From AWTP1-13 sp033764875 (lineage in GTDB: Bacteria; Pseudomonadota; Alphaproteobacteria; Rhizobiales; Hyphomicrobiaceae), in contig JANRIO010000044.1 in NCBI GenBank assembly GCA_033764875.1, positions 1 through 64,000 of the forward strand: a stretch of DNA of 64,000 nt, written 5' to 3'. Positions 53,151-61,708 of the stretch are shown in pieces. The notes beneath the pieces are model-generated. The model did not search any database. It had not been told where the DNA came from and saw nothing but the letters and a program-made list of their open reading frames with translations. Numbering within the stretch: the stretch's first letter is position 1; each line of letters begins with the position of its first letter. Position numbers and translations under genes: made by a program.

Positions 53151-53519
53151 ATGAAATCGTGCTTGGTCATTGATGACTCGAGCATCGTGCGCAAGGTCGA
53201 GCGACGCATCGTCGAGCACCTGAGCATGATCGCGGCCGAGGCCGAGTTCGCCCAGGAGGCCATCGACTTCTGCAAGGCGCGCGGCCTGCCGGATGCCATC
53301 CTGGTCGACTGCTCTCTGCCGGACATGCCCTCCAGCGAGCTCGTCACGCACCTGCGCGCCCTGCCCGGCGGCTCGCGGCCCTACATTCTCTATTGCGCCA
53401 CCGAGAACGACGCCAAGGACATCAAGCGCGCCCTCATGGCCGGCGCCAGCGACTATCTCCTGAAGCCCTTCACGCGCCAGGACGTGCACGCCGCCTTCCT
53501 CTCGGCCGGGCTGCTGTAG
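53151..53519 (+). CDS. single-domain response regulator
   Basis: A 122-aa CheY-like receiver without an output domain. The acidic pair is in CLVIDDSSIVRK, the phospho-acceptor Asp is in ILVDCSLPDMP, and the conserved Lys is in YLLKPFTRQD. It lies 129 bp after chpT on the same strand and may be one of its phosphorylation targets or a phosphate sink, in analogy with CpdR, although its sequence is not CpdR-like. The ATG at 53151 is chosen; a TTG at 53136 would add five residues. Confidence 0.9.
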   Translation: MKSCLVIDDSSIVRKVERRIVEHLSMIAAEAEFAQEAIDFCKARGLPDAILVDCSLPDMPSSELVTHLRALPGGSRPYILYCATENDAKDIKRALMAGASDYLLKPFTRQDVHAAFLSAGLL

Positions 53520-53537
53520 GCAAAGGCGCAGCGGGTT

Positions 53538-54464
53538 TCATTTCACGGCCTCTCCTTCCGCGATGGCGCCCGCCCGCGGCCGCGCGGCAAGCGTGACGCC
53601 GGCCAGGATCAGCGCGAAGCCGACGAGATGATAGAGCTCGAGGCGCTCGCCCAGGATGGTCGTGGCCAGCAGCGCCGAGAACACCGGCACCGTGTGCAGG
53701 AAGGCGCTGGCCCGCGGCGCGCCGACGAGTTCGATGCCCTTGTTCCAGCACACGTAGGCGAGCAGCGTCGTCACCAGCGCCGAGTACAGGATCGCCACCA
53801 CCGTGATCGGCGTCGGCTTGAGATGCAGGCCCGAGGCCAGCTCCCAGATGCCGAACGGCACGTTGACCGCGAGCGCCACCACCGAGATCGCGAACATGAA
53901 GCTCATCGGCGCGATCGCCGGCCGCATCCTGACGCAGGCCGAGTAGATCGCCCACAGGCTCATGTTGCCGATGATGATGAGGTCGCCCGAGTTGAAGGTG
54001 AGACGCGCCAGCATCTGCGGGTCGAGCCGCGCCACGATCGCCAGCACGCCGAGGAACGACACCCCGACGCCGGCGAGCTGCACCGCGCCGAGCCGGTCTC
54101 CGAACAGCAGGAAGCTCGCCAGCACGATGAAGGCCGGCGACACCGAGCCGACGACGCCCATGTTGAGCGCCGTGGTGTACTTCAGGGCGACGAACTGCAG
54201 CGTGCCGAACACGCCGGCCCCGACGACGCCGAGGAACAGGAGAACGCCCGCATGTGCCCGCATGCGCCTCCAGTCGGCCTGGATCTGCTCGGTCGTGAGC
54301 ATGCCGATCAGCGCCGCGAGCAGGCTCCAGCGCACCACGGCGAGGCTCGCCGGCGGCACCTGGCTGGCGGCGGCGCGCGCCACGACGTGGTTGCCGGCCC
54401 AGGCCGCAGCCGGGATCAGCAGCAGCACGTAGGCGGCGGCCGGATGGCGAAGAAGCGTGCGCAT
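53538..54464 (-). CDS. EamA/DMT-family transporter
   Basis: A 308-aa membrane protein with ten helices in two EamA repeats, of the drug/metabolite transporter family. The first repeat starts PAAAYVLLLIPAAAWAGNHVVARAA, the second at GDLIIIGNMSLWAIYSACVR. Substrates of this family range from amino acids to metabolites and cannot be told here. The ATG at 54464 directly precedes the first helix. It converges with the response regulator gene (18 bp between stops). Confidence 0.88.
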   Translation of the reverse strand: MRTLLRHPAAAYVLLLIPAAAWAGNHVVARAAASQVPPASLAVVRWSLLAALIGMLTTEQIQADWRRMRAHAGVLLFLGVVGAGVFGTLQFVALKYTTALNMGVVGSVSPAFIVLASFLLFGDRLGAVQLAGVGVSFLGVLAIVARLDPQMLARLTFNSGDLIIIGNMSLWAIYSACVRMRPAIAPMSFMFAISVVALAVNVPFGIWELASGLHLKPTPITVVAILYSALVTTLLAYVCWNKGIELVGAPRASAFLHTVPVFSALLATTILGERLELYHLVGFALILAGVTLAARPRAGAIAEGEAVK

Positions 54465-54664
54465 GGGCAGGCGGCGTTTCCGTTTTGAGCCTGCCAGTTG
54501 CACGGGACGGCCGCCCGAGCAAGCCCAGCCCCGCATCAACACCTATGCGCAAGGCGGTGGCGTCCCCTGCGGCGAGCCGGCGCCGCTCGCGCCGCCATCC
54601 ACCCACCTGGGTCCCCGCTGTCCGCGCTGCGCGCTCCGGCGGGGAATGCATCGCCCACCACACC

Positions 54665-54848
54665 CACACCCGTGTCACCCCAGACGGCGCCCAGTTGTAG
54701 GTCGGGTAGAGCCGAAGGCGAAACCCGACATCCAGCGCGGGCAGTGTCGTGTCGGGCACACCCGTGTCACCCCAGACGGCGCCCAGTCGTAGGTCGGGTA
54801 GAGCCGAAGGCGAAACCCGACATCCAGCGCGGGCAGTGTCGTGTCGGG
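54665..54848 (+). repeat. 92-bp tandem repeat, two copies
   Basis: Units 54665-54756 and 54757-54848 are nearly identical; the only difference I see is TTG versus TCG at the junction with GTAGGTC. Each unit starts CACACCCGTGTCACCCCAGA and contains the left arm of the GTAGGTCGGGTAGAG palindrome. It looks like a recent duplication. Confidence 0.8.
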
Positions 54849-54873
54849 CTTCGCTGCGCTCTACCCGACCTAC
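54789..54873. repeat. GTAGGTCGGGTAGAG palindromic repeat, copy 2
   Basis: The left arm (GTAGGTCGGGTAGAGCCGAA) is in the second 92-bp unit. The right arm, TGTCGGGCTTCGCTGCGCTC then TACCCGACCTAC, follows at 54842-54873. It is the same element as at 4404-4482. A second left arm, without its own right arm, is in the first 92-bp unit. Confidence 0.75.
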
Positions 54874-54904
54874 GGCCGGCGCGCTCCCGCGCACGGGGGT
54901 GTCC

Positions 54905-56731
54905 TCACCGCCTCCCGAACAGCCGCTCGATGTCGGAGAGCTTGAGCTCCACGTAGGTGGGGCGGCCGTGGTTGCACTGGCCCGAGCGCGGTGTCGCCTC
55001 CATCTCGCGCAGCAGGGCGTTCATCTCCTCGGGCGTCAGCCGCCGGCCGGCGCGGACGCTGCCGTGGCAGGCCATGCGCGAGGCGACCGCCTCGAGCCGG
55101 TCCCGGAGCAGGCCAGCGCCCTTCTCCGCCGCCGCGTCCGCCGCCAGGTCCCGCACCAGACCCTTGATGTTGCCGCCGGCGAGGAGTGCCGGCACCTCGC
55201 GCACCAGCACCGCGCCCCCGCCGAAGGCCTCCAGAACGAGGCCGAGCCGGGCGAGGTCGGGGGCATTGGCGAGCAGCGCCTCCGCCTCGTCGGCCTCGAC
55301 CTCCACGATCTCCGGAATCAGCAGCGCCTGCCGCGCGAGGCCATCCTCGACAAGCGCGGTCTTCAGCCGCTCGTAGACCAGGCGCTCGTGCGCGGCGTGC
55401 TGGTCGACGATGACCACGGACGTGCGTGTCTGCGCCACGATGTAGGTCTCGTGCAGCTGCGCGCGTGCGGCCCCCAGCGGCCTGTCGAGCTGGTCGGGCG
55501 CGGCCGGCGCCGCATCGGCCGCGGCATTGGCGCTCGGCAGGTCGAGGGCTGCGAGCGGCGCCTGCCAGCCTTCACCGAAGGCGCCGCGCGTGCCGCCGCG
55601 GAATTCGCCGCGCGGGGCCCACCCCGCGCCCGTGACGCCGCCGGCCGCCGCAGCGGGCCCCGCACGTGCCGTCCGCTCCAGCGCGCCTTCCAGCACGGCA
55701 ACCGTCTGCGCCCCGCCGAAGCTCGACGCGCGGTGCCCGCCCGCCTCCAATGCCGCTCTGAGCCCGCCCGCCACCAGCGCCCGGATGCGGCCGGCGTCGC
55801 GGAAACGCACCTCGGCCTTGGCCGGATGCACGTTCACATCGACCTCGCGCGCATCGAGATCCACGAACAGGGCGAGCAGCGGATAGCGGCCCTTGGGCAG
55901 CATGTCGCCGTAGGCGGCACGCACCGCCCCGATCAGCAGCTTGTCGCGTACGGGCCGCCGGTTGACGAACAGGAACTGCAGCCCCGGGTCCGGCCTGTTC
56001 AGCGTCGGCAGGCCGGCGAAGCCCGACACCGTCACGCCTTCGCGCTCGAGCCCGACGGGCAGCGCATCGTCGAGGAACTCGCGGCCCATGATGCGCGCCA
56101 GCCGGTTGAGATGCCCCTCCGCCCCGAGCGGCTGCGCGGGCAGCCGCAGGCCCACCCGCTCGCCCGTGGTCAGCGAGAAGCCGACCTCCGGATAGGCCAT
56201 GGCGATGCGCTTCACCACCTCGGAGATCGCCATGTTCTCCGCCCGCTCGGACTTGAGGAACTTGAGCCGCGCCGGCGTTGCGCTGAACAGCTCGCGCACC
56301 TCGACCCGCGTGCCGGGATTGACGGCTGCCGGCCGCACGCTCCCCTTGGCGCCGCGGTCGACGACGATCTCGTGCCCCGCAGCCTCCCCGCCCTGGCGCG
56401 AGGCGATGGCGAGCCGGGCGACCGAGCCGATCGAGGGCAGCGCCTCGCCGCGGAAGCCCATGGTCCGGATGTTGAACAGGTCCTCGTCGGCGAGCTTGGA
56501 GGTGGCGTGCCGCTCCACCGCCAGCGCCAGCTCCGCCGCGCTCATGCCGCAGCCGTCGTCGCCGACCCGGATCAGCGACAGCCCGCCCGCCGCCGTCACC
56601 ACCTCGATCTCGCGCGCACCCGCATCGAGCGCGTTCTCGACCAGCTCCTTGATCACGCTCGCCGGCCGCTCGATCACCTCGCCGGCAGCGATGCGGTTGA
56701 TGGTCTCGGGACTGAGCTGGCGGATGCGCAA
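54905..56731 (-). CDS. mutL: DNA mismatch repair protein MutL
   Basis: A 608-aa MutL with an intact endonuclease. The N-terminal GHKL ATPase starts RIRQLSPETINRIAAGEVIE and has NALDAG, DDGCGM and GFRGEALPS. The C-terminal nuclease motif is VDQHAAHERLVYE, followed late by ACHGSVRAGRR and CNHGRPTYV. This is the nicking type used in bacteria that lack MutH. The start is TTG at 56731, supported by AAGGAG nine bases upstream and by alignment to the family N-terminus. Weak TTG initiation would keep the protein scarce. No mutS lies nearby. Confidence 0.96.
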   Translation of the reverse strand: MRIRQLSPETINRIAAGEVIERPASVIKELVENALDAGAREIEVVTAAGGLSLIRVGDDGCGMSAAELALAVERHATSKLADEDLFNIRTMGFRGEALPSIGSVARLAIASRQGGEAAGHEIVVDRGAKGSVRPAAVNPGTRVEVRELFSATPARLKFLKSERAENMAISEVVKRIAMAYPEVGFSLTTGERVGLRLPAQPLGAEGHLNRLARIMGREFLDDALPVGLEREGVTVSGFAGLPTLNRPDPGLQFLFVNRRPVRDKLLIGAVRAAYGDMLPKGRYPLLALFVDLDAREVDVNVHPAKAEVRFRDAGRIRALVAGGLRAALEAGGHRASSFGGAQTVAVLEGALERTARAGPAAAAGGVTGAGWAPRGEFRGGTRGAFGEGWQAPLAALDLPSANAAADAAPAAPDQLDRPLGAARAQLHETYIVAQTRTSVVIVDQHAAHERLVYERLKTALVEDGLARQALLIPEIVEVEADEAEALLANAPDLARLGLVLEAFGGGAVLVREVPALLAGGNIKGLVRDLAADAAAEKGAGLLRDRLEAVASRMACHGSVRAGRRLTPEEMNALLREMEATPRSGQCNHGRPTYVELKLSDIERLFGRR

Positions 56732-56818
56732 GGGGCGCGCTCCTTCCGGACGGATCGTGCTGCCATCAATCCCGATGCGGAAGGCGCTGCTAAGGCGGGG
56801 CCTTGAGGGCCCCAGGGG

Positions 56819-58156
56819 CTACTGCGGCATCGCCGCCACGCGCTCCCGCGTGATCACCTTGGCCAGCTCGACGGCCGGCTGGTCGAACGGATCGATGCCC
56901 CACAACCTCGCCGCGAGAATCGTCTCCAGCATCAGGTGCATCATCAAAGCCCCGAGCGCGTGCTCGTCAAGTGTGGGGACCTCGAAGATGCGCACCGGCC
57001 GGCCGGCCTTGATCAGCGCCTGCGGCAGCGCCACCGACTGCGCCTCGACCAGATCCCCCGTCGTGCGCCCCCCGAGATAGCCGAGCCCCGCGCTGTCGGC
57101 GAGCGCCTTGGACAGCTTCGGCCCGGTGCCGGCCATCGGCGTACGCACCACGTTGATCACGTAGTCGCGCGGGCCGTCCATGAACAGCTGCAATTGGCTG
57201 TGCTGGTCGAGCGGGCCGACGCAGGCGATGGGTGCCGTGCCGCGGCCGGCCTTGCCGAGGCTCTCGGCCCACAGCTGCGCGTACCAGTGCGAGAATTTCC
57301 CGAGCCGGTCCGAGTAGGGCATCATCACGCTGGCGCGGATGCCCTTGTGGTCGCAGAGCGCGACCGCCAGCGCGGCGCCCACGGCAGGCGCGAGCTGCGC
57401 CGGGTCCTTGGCGGCGAGCATCGCCTGCACCACGGACTGGGCCCCGCGCCGCACCGCGCGCGCATCGAGCCCGCGCGCGATCGCCGGCATCAGCCCGACG
57501 TTGGTCAGCACCGAGAATCGCCCGCCGATGCCGGTGTGGTGCGCAAGCAGCGGGATGCCGTGCTGCTCAAACAGCGTCCTGAGGCCGTTGCCCTTGGCCG
57601 GCACCGCCGGCTCCGTGATGCCGAGGAAGAGCTTCGGGATCCGGTCCCCGAGCCCCTTGTCCTTCACCGCCTGCAGCGCCGCCAGCGCCTGCACGAGCGT
57701 CTCGGGCGTGCCGCCCGACTTCGACGTGACGACGAAGCGGGTGCGCGCCAGATCGAGGGAGGCGAGCGCGGAGGCGAGCGTCAGCGGATCGAGGTTGTCG
57801 TAGAAGCGCGTACGCGGCCGCATCCGCTGCGAGGGGCTGGCGACGCCCGGGATGTTCCAGCCGCCGAGCTGGGCGAGCGTCTGCCCGCCGAGCGCCGATC
57901 CGCCGGTGCCGAAGAAGACGACCGTCTCGGCGCCCTCGGCGAGCGCATTGAATGCCGCCTCGGCCTCGGCCACGTCCTCGCTCGCCTCGCTGATGCGCAG
58001 CAGCGCGATGCGCCCCTCGGCGTAGTCCGCCTTCAGATCGGCCAGCGCCGGCGCAAGACGCGCGACCTTGGCGTCCAGCTGCGATCTGCTGAGCCCGTTG
58101 CCGCCGATCGCCTCCTCGAGGCAGCCGGAGACGATTTGCGTGTAGGCGTCGGACAT
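56819..58156 (-). CDS. pgi: glucose-6-phosphate isomerase
   Basis: A 445-aa phosphoglucose isomerase interconverting glucose-6-P and fructose-6-P. Sugar-phosphate binding loops are VVFFGTGGSALGG and VTSKSGGTPET, and the active-site glutamate is in IGGRFSVLTNVGL / WAESLGKAG. The length is that of the shorter bacterial form rather than the 550-aa E. coli form. It starts at ATG 58156 and lies 55 bp downstream of manC in the same direction. The product fructose-6-P is the precursor of mannose-6-P used by manC. Confidence 0.95.
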   Translation of the reverse strand: MSDAYTQIVSGCLEEAIGGNGLSRSQLDAKVARLAPALADLKADYAEGRIALLRISEASEDVAEAEAAFNALAEGAETVVFFGTGGSALGGQTLAQLGGWNIPGVASPSQRMRPRTRFYDNLDPLTLASALASLDLARTRFVVTSKSGGTPETLVQALAALQAVKDKGLGDRIPKLFLGITEPAVPAKGNGLRTLFEQHGIPLLAHHTGIGGRFSVLTNVGLMPAIARGLDARAVRRGAQSVVQAMLAAKDPAQLAPAVGAALAVALCDHKGIRASVMMPYSDRLGKFSHWYAQLWAESLGKAGRGTAPIACVGPLDQHSQLQLFMDGPRDYVINVVRTPMAGTGPKLSKALADSAGLGYLGGRTTGDLVEAQSVALPQALIKAGRPVRIFEVPTLDEHALGALMMHLMLETILAARLWGIDPFDQPAVELAKVITRERVAAMPQ

Positions 58157-58211
58157 GGGCTTACCTCGGCGAAAGTGGATCGGCGCTGCCGCACGCTAAC
58201 GAACGAGCCCT

Positions 58212-59654
58212 CTATTTGGTCTCGTCGGGCGCCCTTTGATAGATGTCGTCGGAGCGCACGATGTCGTCCTCTCCGAGATAGCTGCCGATCTGCACCTCGA
58301 TCATCTCGAGCGGCGTCTTGCCGGGGTTCTCGAGCCGGTGCCACTGCGTCGCCACGATGTAGACGCTCTCGTTCTCGCGCACGAGCTTCTCGGTCTCGCC
58401 CACGGTCACCTTGGCCGTGCCGTGCACCACGACCCAGTGCTCCGAGCGGTGATGATGCATCTGCATGGACAGCTTGCCGCCGGGCTTCACGTGCAGCAGC
58501 TTCACCTGGAAGCGCGGCCCGATCGACAGCGTCTCGAAGAAGCCCCACGGCCGGTGGCTGCGCACGTGTCCCTGGTGCTCGCGCCGGCCCTGCTCCTTGA
58601 GGCGCGCCACGATGTTCGACACGTTCTGCGCCCGCGCCCGGTCGGCCACCAGCAGCGCGTCGGGCGTATCGACGATGACGAGGTCCTTGACGCCGAGCGT
58701 GGCAACAAGCGCCCGCTCCGAGTGCACGTAGCAATTGCTCGTATCCTCGAGCACGGCGTCGCCCTCGACCGCGTTGCCGGCCGCGTCGTGGGGCGCCAGG
58801 TCCCACAGCGACGACCACGAGCCGACATCGCTCCAGCCGACGTCGATGGGGATGACGGCCGCCTTCTGCGTCCGCTCCATGACGGCGTAGTCGACCGAGA
58901 TCGAGGGCGCCTCCTTGAAGGCCTCCGCATCGAGCCGCGTGAAGCCGAGATCCTGGCCCGCCTTGCGGAAAGCCGCCTCCGCCGCCTTGAGGATCGCCGG
59001 CTCGAGGGCGCCGAGCTCCTCCAGGAAGGCCCGCGCCGAGAACACGAAGATGCCGCTGTTCCAGGCGTAGTCGCCCGAGGCGACGTAGGTCTCCGCCACC
59101 TCCTTCTTCGGCTTCTCGGTGAACTCCGCGACCGAGTAGGCGCCCTCGAAGCCGGGCAGCGCCTTGCCGCGGCGGATGTAGCCGTAGCCTGTATGCGGGC
59201 CGTCCGGCTTGATGCCGAACAGAACCAGCCGCCCCTCGCTGGCGACCTCGGCGGCCTTGCGCGCGGCGGCTGCGAAACCGGCCTGGTCCTTGATCACGTG
59301 GTCGGAAGGCATCACCACCATGATGCCGCCGGGATCGCGCGCCAGCACGCTCAAGGCGGCCACCGCGATCGCCGGCGCCGTGTTGCGGGCGACCGGCTCC
59401 AGGATGATGGCGCTGGGCGAGACGCCTGCCCGCTCCGCCTCCTCCAGCACCAGGAAGCGGTGGTCGTTGTTGCAGATCAGGATCGGCTGGGCGAACCCGG
59501 CTTTTGCCGGCAGCCGCTTCAGGCTGGCGACCAGGAAGCTCGCATCCTGCCCGCTCGAGAAACGAATGAATTGCTTGGGATACATGGTGCGCGACAGGGG
59601 CCACAGCCGTGTGCCCGAGCCGCCCGAGAGAATGACTGGAAATAGCGACTGCAT
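58212..59654 (-). CDS. manC: mannose-1-phosphate guanylyltransferase / mannose-6-phosphate isomerase
   Basis: A 480-aa bifunctional type II enzyme. The N-terminal nucleotidyltransferase has VILSGGSGTRLWPLSRTMYPKQF in its first 26 residues. The C-terminal cupin domain has QMHHHRSEHWVVVHGTAKVT and WHRLENPGKTPLEMIEVQIG. It supplies GDP-mannose for polysaccharide or lipopolysaccharide synthesis. It is upstream of pgi, both in one direction with short spacing, giving a likely operon for sugar-nucleotide supply. A phosphomannomutase is not nearby. Confidence 0.95.
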   Translation of the reverse strand: MQSLFPVILSGGSGTRLWPLSRTMYPKQFIRFSSGQDASFLVASLKRLPAKAGFAQPILICNNDHRFLVLEEAERAGVSPSAIILEPVARNTAPAIAVAALSVLARDPGGIMVVMPSDHVIKDQAGFAAAARKAAEVASEGRLVLFGIKPDGPHTGYGYIRRGKALPGFEGAYSVAEFTEKPKKEVAETYVASGDYAWNSGIFVFSARAFLEELGALEPAILKAAEAAFRKAGQDLGFTRLDAEAFKEAPSISVDYAVMERTQKAAVIPIDVGWSDVGSWSSLWDLAPHDAAGNAVEGDAVLEDTSNCYVHSERALVATLGVKDLVIVDTPDALLVADRARAQNVSNIVARLKEQGRREHQGHVRSHRPWGFFETLSIGPRFQVKLLHVKPGGKLSMQMHHHRSEHWVVVHGTAKVTVGETEKLVRENESVYIVATQWHRLENPGKTPLEMIEVQIGSYLGEDDIVRSDDIYQRAPDETK

Positions 59655-59783
59655 GCGCGTCCTGCCGTTGGCGTCTCGCGTGCCTGTCCTAGCACCGACG
59701 AGCCGGCCGCCTCAACCTCTTCCGGACGCTGTCGCCGCGGCCGGCGGCAGGATAGTGGCCGTATGCTGAACGGGCTGCGCCGG

Positions 59784-61691
59784 TCACGGTTCCGAGCGGT
59801 CGGGATAGCCACTGCGCGAGCCCGGGGCAAGGCCGGGTTGTAGCGCCCCGCCGCGCGGCGCGCCGGCCGGCGGCAGCCCGGGGTCGCGCCGCAGCGCGCC
59901 GAACTCGCGCCGCTCCACGCCCCCCTCGCGGCTGCGTGCCATGCGCTCCTCGACGCGTGACGGCGGTCGCGGCTGCGCCTCCTCGAATTGCGGTACACCC
60001 AGCGCATCGGCGAAGGCCCCGACGTCGCGGACGCTGTCGGAGGCGGTCGACGAGGCGTTGCGCCAGCGCTCGACCAGCGTCTCCAGGAAGCTCTCGTCGG
60101 CCTGCGCCGACTTCCACAGCGCGCTGTAGCGGGCCGAGGCGCTGCGCGGCAGCTGGTCGGGCGGCAGGCTGTCGAAGGTGACGCGCGAGGGCATGCACAC
60201 GCCGTCGCCGAAGGCGATGGCCTCGCGGGGGCCGAGCGTCGGCAGCAGCTCGATCAGCCCCGCGCCGGTATCCGACAGCGCCGAGCGCACGATCTCCTGA
60301 TCGCGGTCGTTGGACAGCCTGAGCGCGAACACGGTGCTGCATTGCGACAGGATGGTCGGGTCGATCTCGGCCGGGCGCTGCGTGATCACGCACAGCGAGG
60401 CACCGTACTTGCGGCCTTCCTTGGCGATGCGCGCGATGGCGCGCCGGCACGGCTCGAAGGCGAGCTGGCCGTTGGCCGGCACGTAGCGATGCGCCTCCTC
60501 GCACACCAGCGTCACCGGCACCTTGCCCTCGCACCACAGCGCGAAATCGAAGGTGAGCCGGCACAGCACCGAGACCACGACGGTCGTGATCTCGGCCGGC
60601 AGGCCCGTCAGCTCGACGATGGTCATCGGGCGCCCGCGCGTCGGCACCCGGAACAGCCGCCCGAGGATCTGCGCCATCCCGTCGTAGACCGTGAGCGAGC
60701 CGAACATGAAACCGTAGCGCGGGTCGCGGATGATGCTCTCGAGCCGGGTCTTGAGGCTGCGCAGATGCGCGATGTCGCGCTTGTTCTCGAGCTTGCCCAT
60801 GCGCTCGTCGAGCATGCCGATGACCTCGGACATGCGGTAGGGCACGGGCGTGTCCAGCGTCGATTTGGTCTCCGGTCCCAGCCGCCGCAGCCCCTGCTGG
60901 CTCGGGCTGCGTCCGAAGCGGTTCTTGGCGACCGGAATCAGCTCCTGCAGGATGTCGATCTCCTCGCGCCGGTCTGCGGATCCGATCACCACCTCGACGA
61001 GCTCCTCGAAGGTGAGAAGCCAGTACGGCAGCTGCATGTTGCGCTGGTTGATGACCTCGGCCTGGTCGCGGAAGGCGCTGGCATACTCGTTGTGCGGGTC
61101 GAGCAGCAGGATGTGCGCTTCCGGGTTTTCGTTGAGGATGGAGCGCAGCAGCAGCGTCGTCGTGCACGACTTGCCGGTTCCCGTCGTGCCGAGGATCGCG
61201 AAGTGCTTGGCGAGCATGTCGTCGATGCTGATCCGCGCCGGGATCGCCTGCTCCTCCTGCAGCACCGTGCCGATCCGCACCGCATGCTCCTCGCTGCCGA
61301 GGTAGGCGAGCTCCAGCTCGCTCTTGGCGGCCGTGCGCACGCTGTCGCCGAGGCTTGGGTAGTTGCTGACCCCGCGCAGGAAGCGCTGCCCGGCGCCGGG
61401 GGTGCCGCGGATCTCGCCGACGAGGCCGAGCTCGGCGATCCACAGCTCCTCGGCCGCCTGCCGCCGCGACGGGTGCGTGACGTTGAGACCGCACACCGTG
61501 GCGAGCACGGTGCCGCCGCTGCCCTCGATCGTGAGCAGCGAGCCGATGCGCGCCCGGCTGGCGGGCGCGGGCCCGGCGGAGGTCGCGCCGTCGAGCAGCA
61601 CCGTGCAGCGCGCGCCGTTGACTGCGATCACCCGGCCCATGGCCTGCTCGGGGCGGGGCGCAGGCGGCGGCGCGACGAAGGTGCTGAGCAT
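59784..61691 (-). CDS. HerA-like ATPase (DUF87)
   Basis: A 635-aa ATPase of the HerA/FtsK superfamily. An N-terminal HAS-barrel-like part (19-70, GRVIAVNGARCTVLLDG and IGSLLTIEG) precedes the motor with Walker A GTTGTGKS (168-175), an Arg-rich insertion, and Walker B VTLVCEEAH (393-401). A disordered Pro/Arg tail ends the protein. Archaeal and phage-defence HerA pairs with the NurA or Sir2-type nuclease; no such partner gene is next to this one. Instead it follows a soluble histidine kinase by 17 bp, in the same direction, and so probably shares its operon. Confidence 0.88.
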   Translation of the reverse strand: MLSTFVAPPPAPRPEQAMGRVIAVNGARCTVLLDGATSAGPAPASRARIGSLLTIEGSGGTVLATVCGLNVTHPSRRQAAEELWIAELGLVGEIRGTPGAGQRFLRGVSNYPSLGDSVRTAAKSELELAYLGSEEHAVRIGTVLQEEQAIPARISIDDMLAKHFAILGTTGTGKSCTTTLLLRSILNENPEAHILLLDPHNEYASAFRDQAEVINQRNMQLPYWLLTFEELVEVVIGSADRREEIDILQELIPVAKNRFGRSPSQQGLRRLGPETKSTLDTPVPYRMSEVIGMLDERMGKLENKRDIAHLRSLKTRLESIIRDPRYGFMFGSLTVYDGMAQILGRLFRVPTRGRPMTIVELTGLPAEITTVVVSVLCRLTFDFALWCEGKVPVTLVCEEAHRYVPANGQLAFEPCRRAIARIAKEGRKYGASLCVITQRPAEIDPTILSQCSTVFALRLSNDRDQEIVRSALSDTGAGLIELLPTLGPREAIAFGDGVCMPSRVTFDSLPPDQLPRSASARYSALWKSAQADESFLETLVERWRNASSTASDSVRDVGAFADALGVPQFEEAQPRPPSRVEERMARSREGGVERREFGALRRDPGLPPAGAPRGGALQPGLAPGSRSGYPDRSEP

Positions 61692-61708
61692 GTCCGGCTC
61701 CTGCCGTG

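Larger units (their letters stand above)
54465..54904. repeat. repeat-filled region between mutL and the transporter gene
   Basis: The 440-bp gap contains no supported gene. Its second half is a 92-bp tandem duplication plus the right arm of a palindromic repeat, annotated separately. The first 200 bp are ordinary GC-rich DNA that must hold the transporter promoter. Confidence 0.6.
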
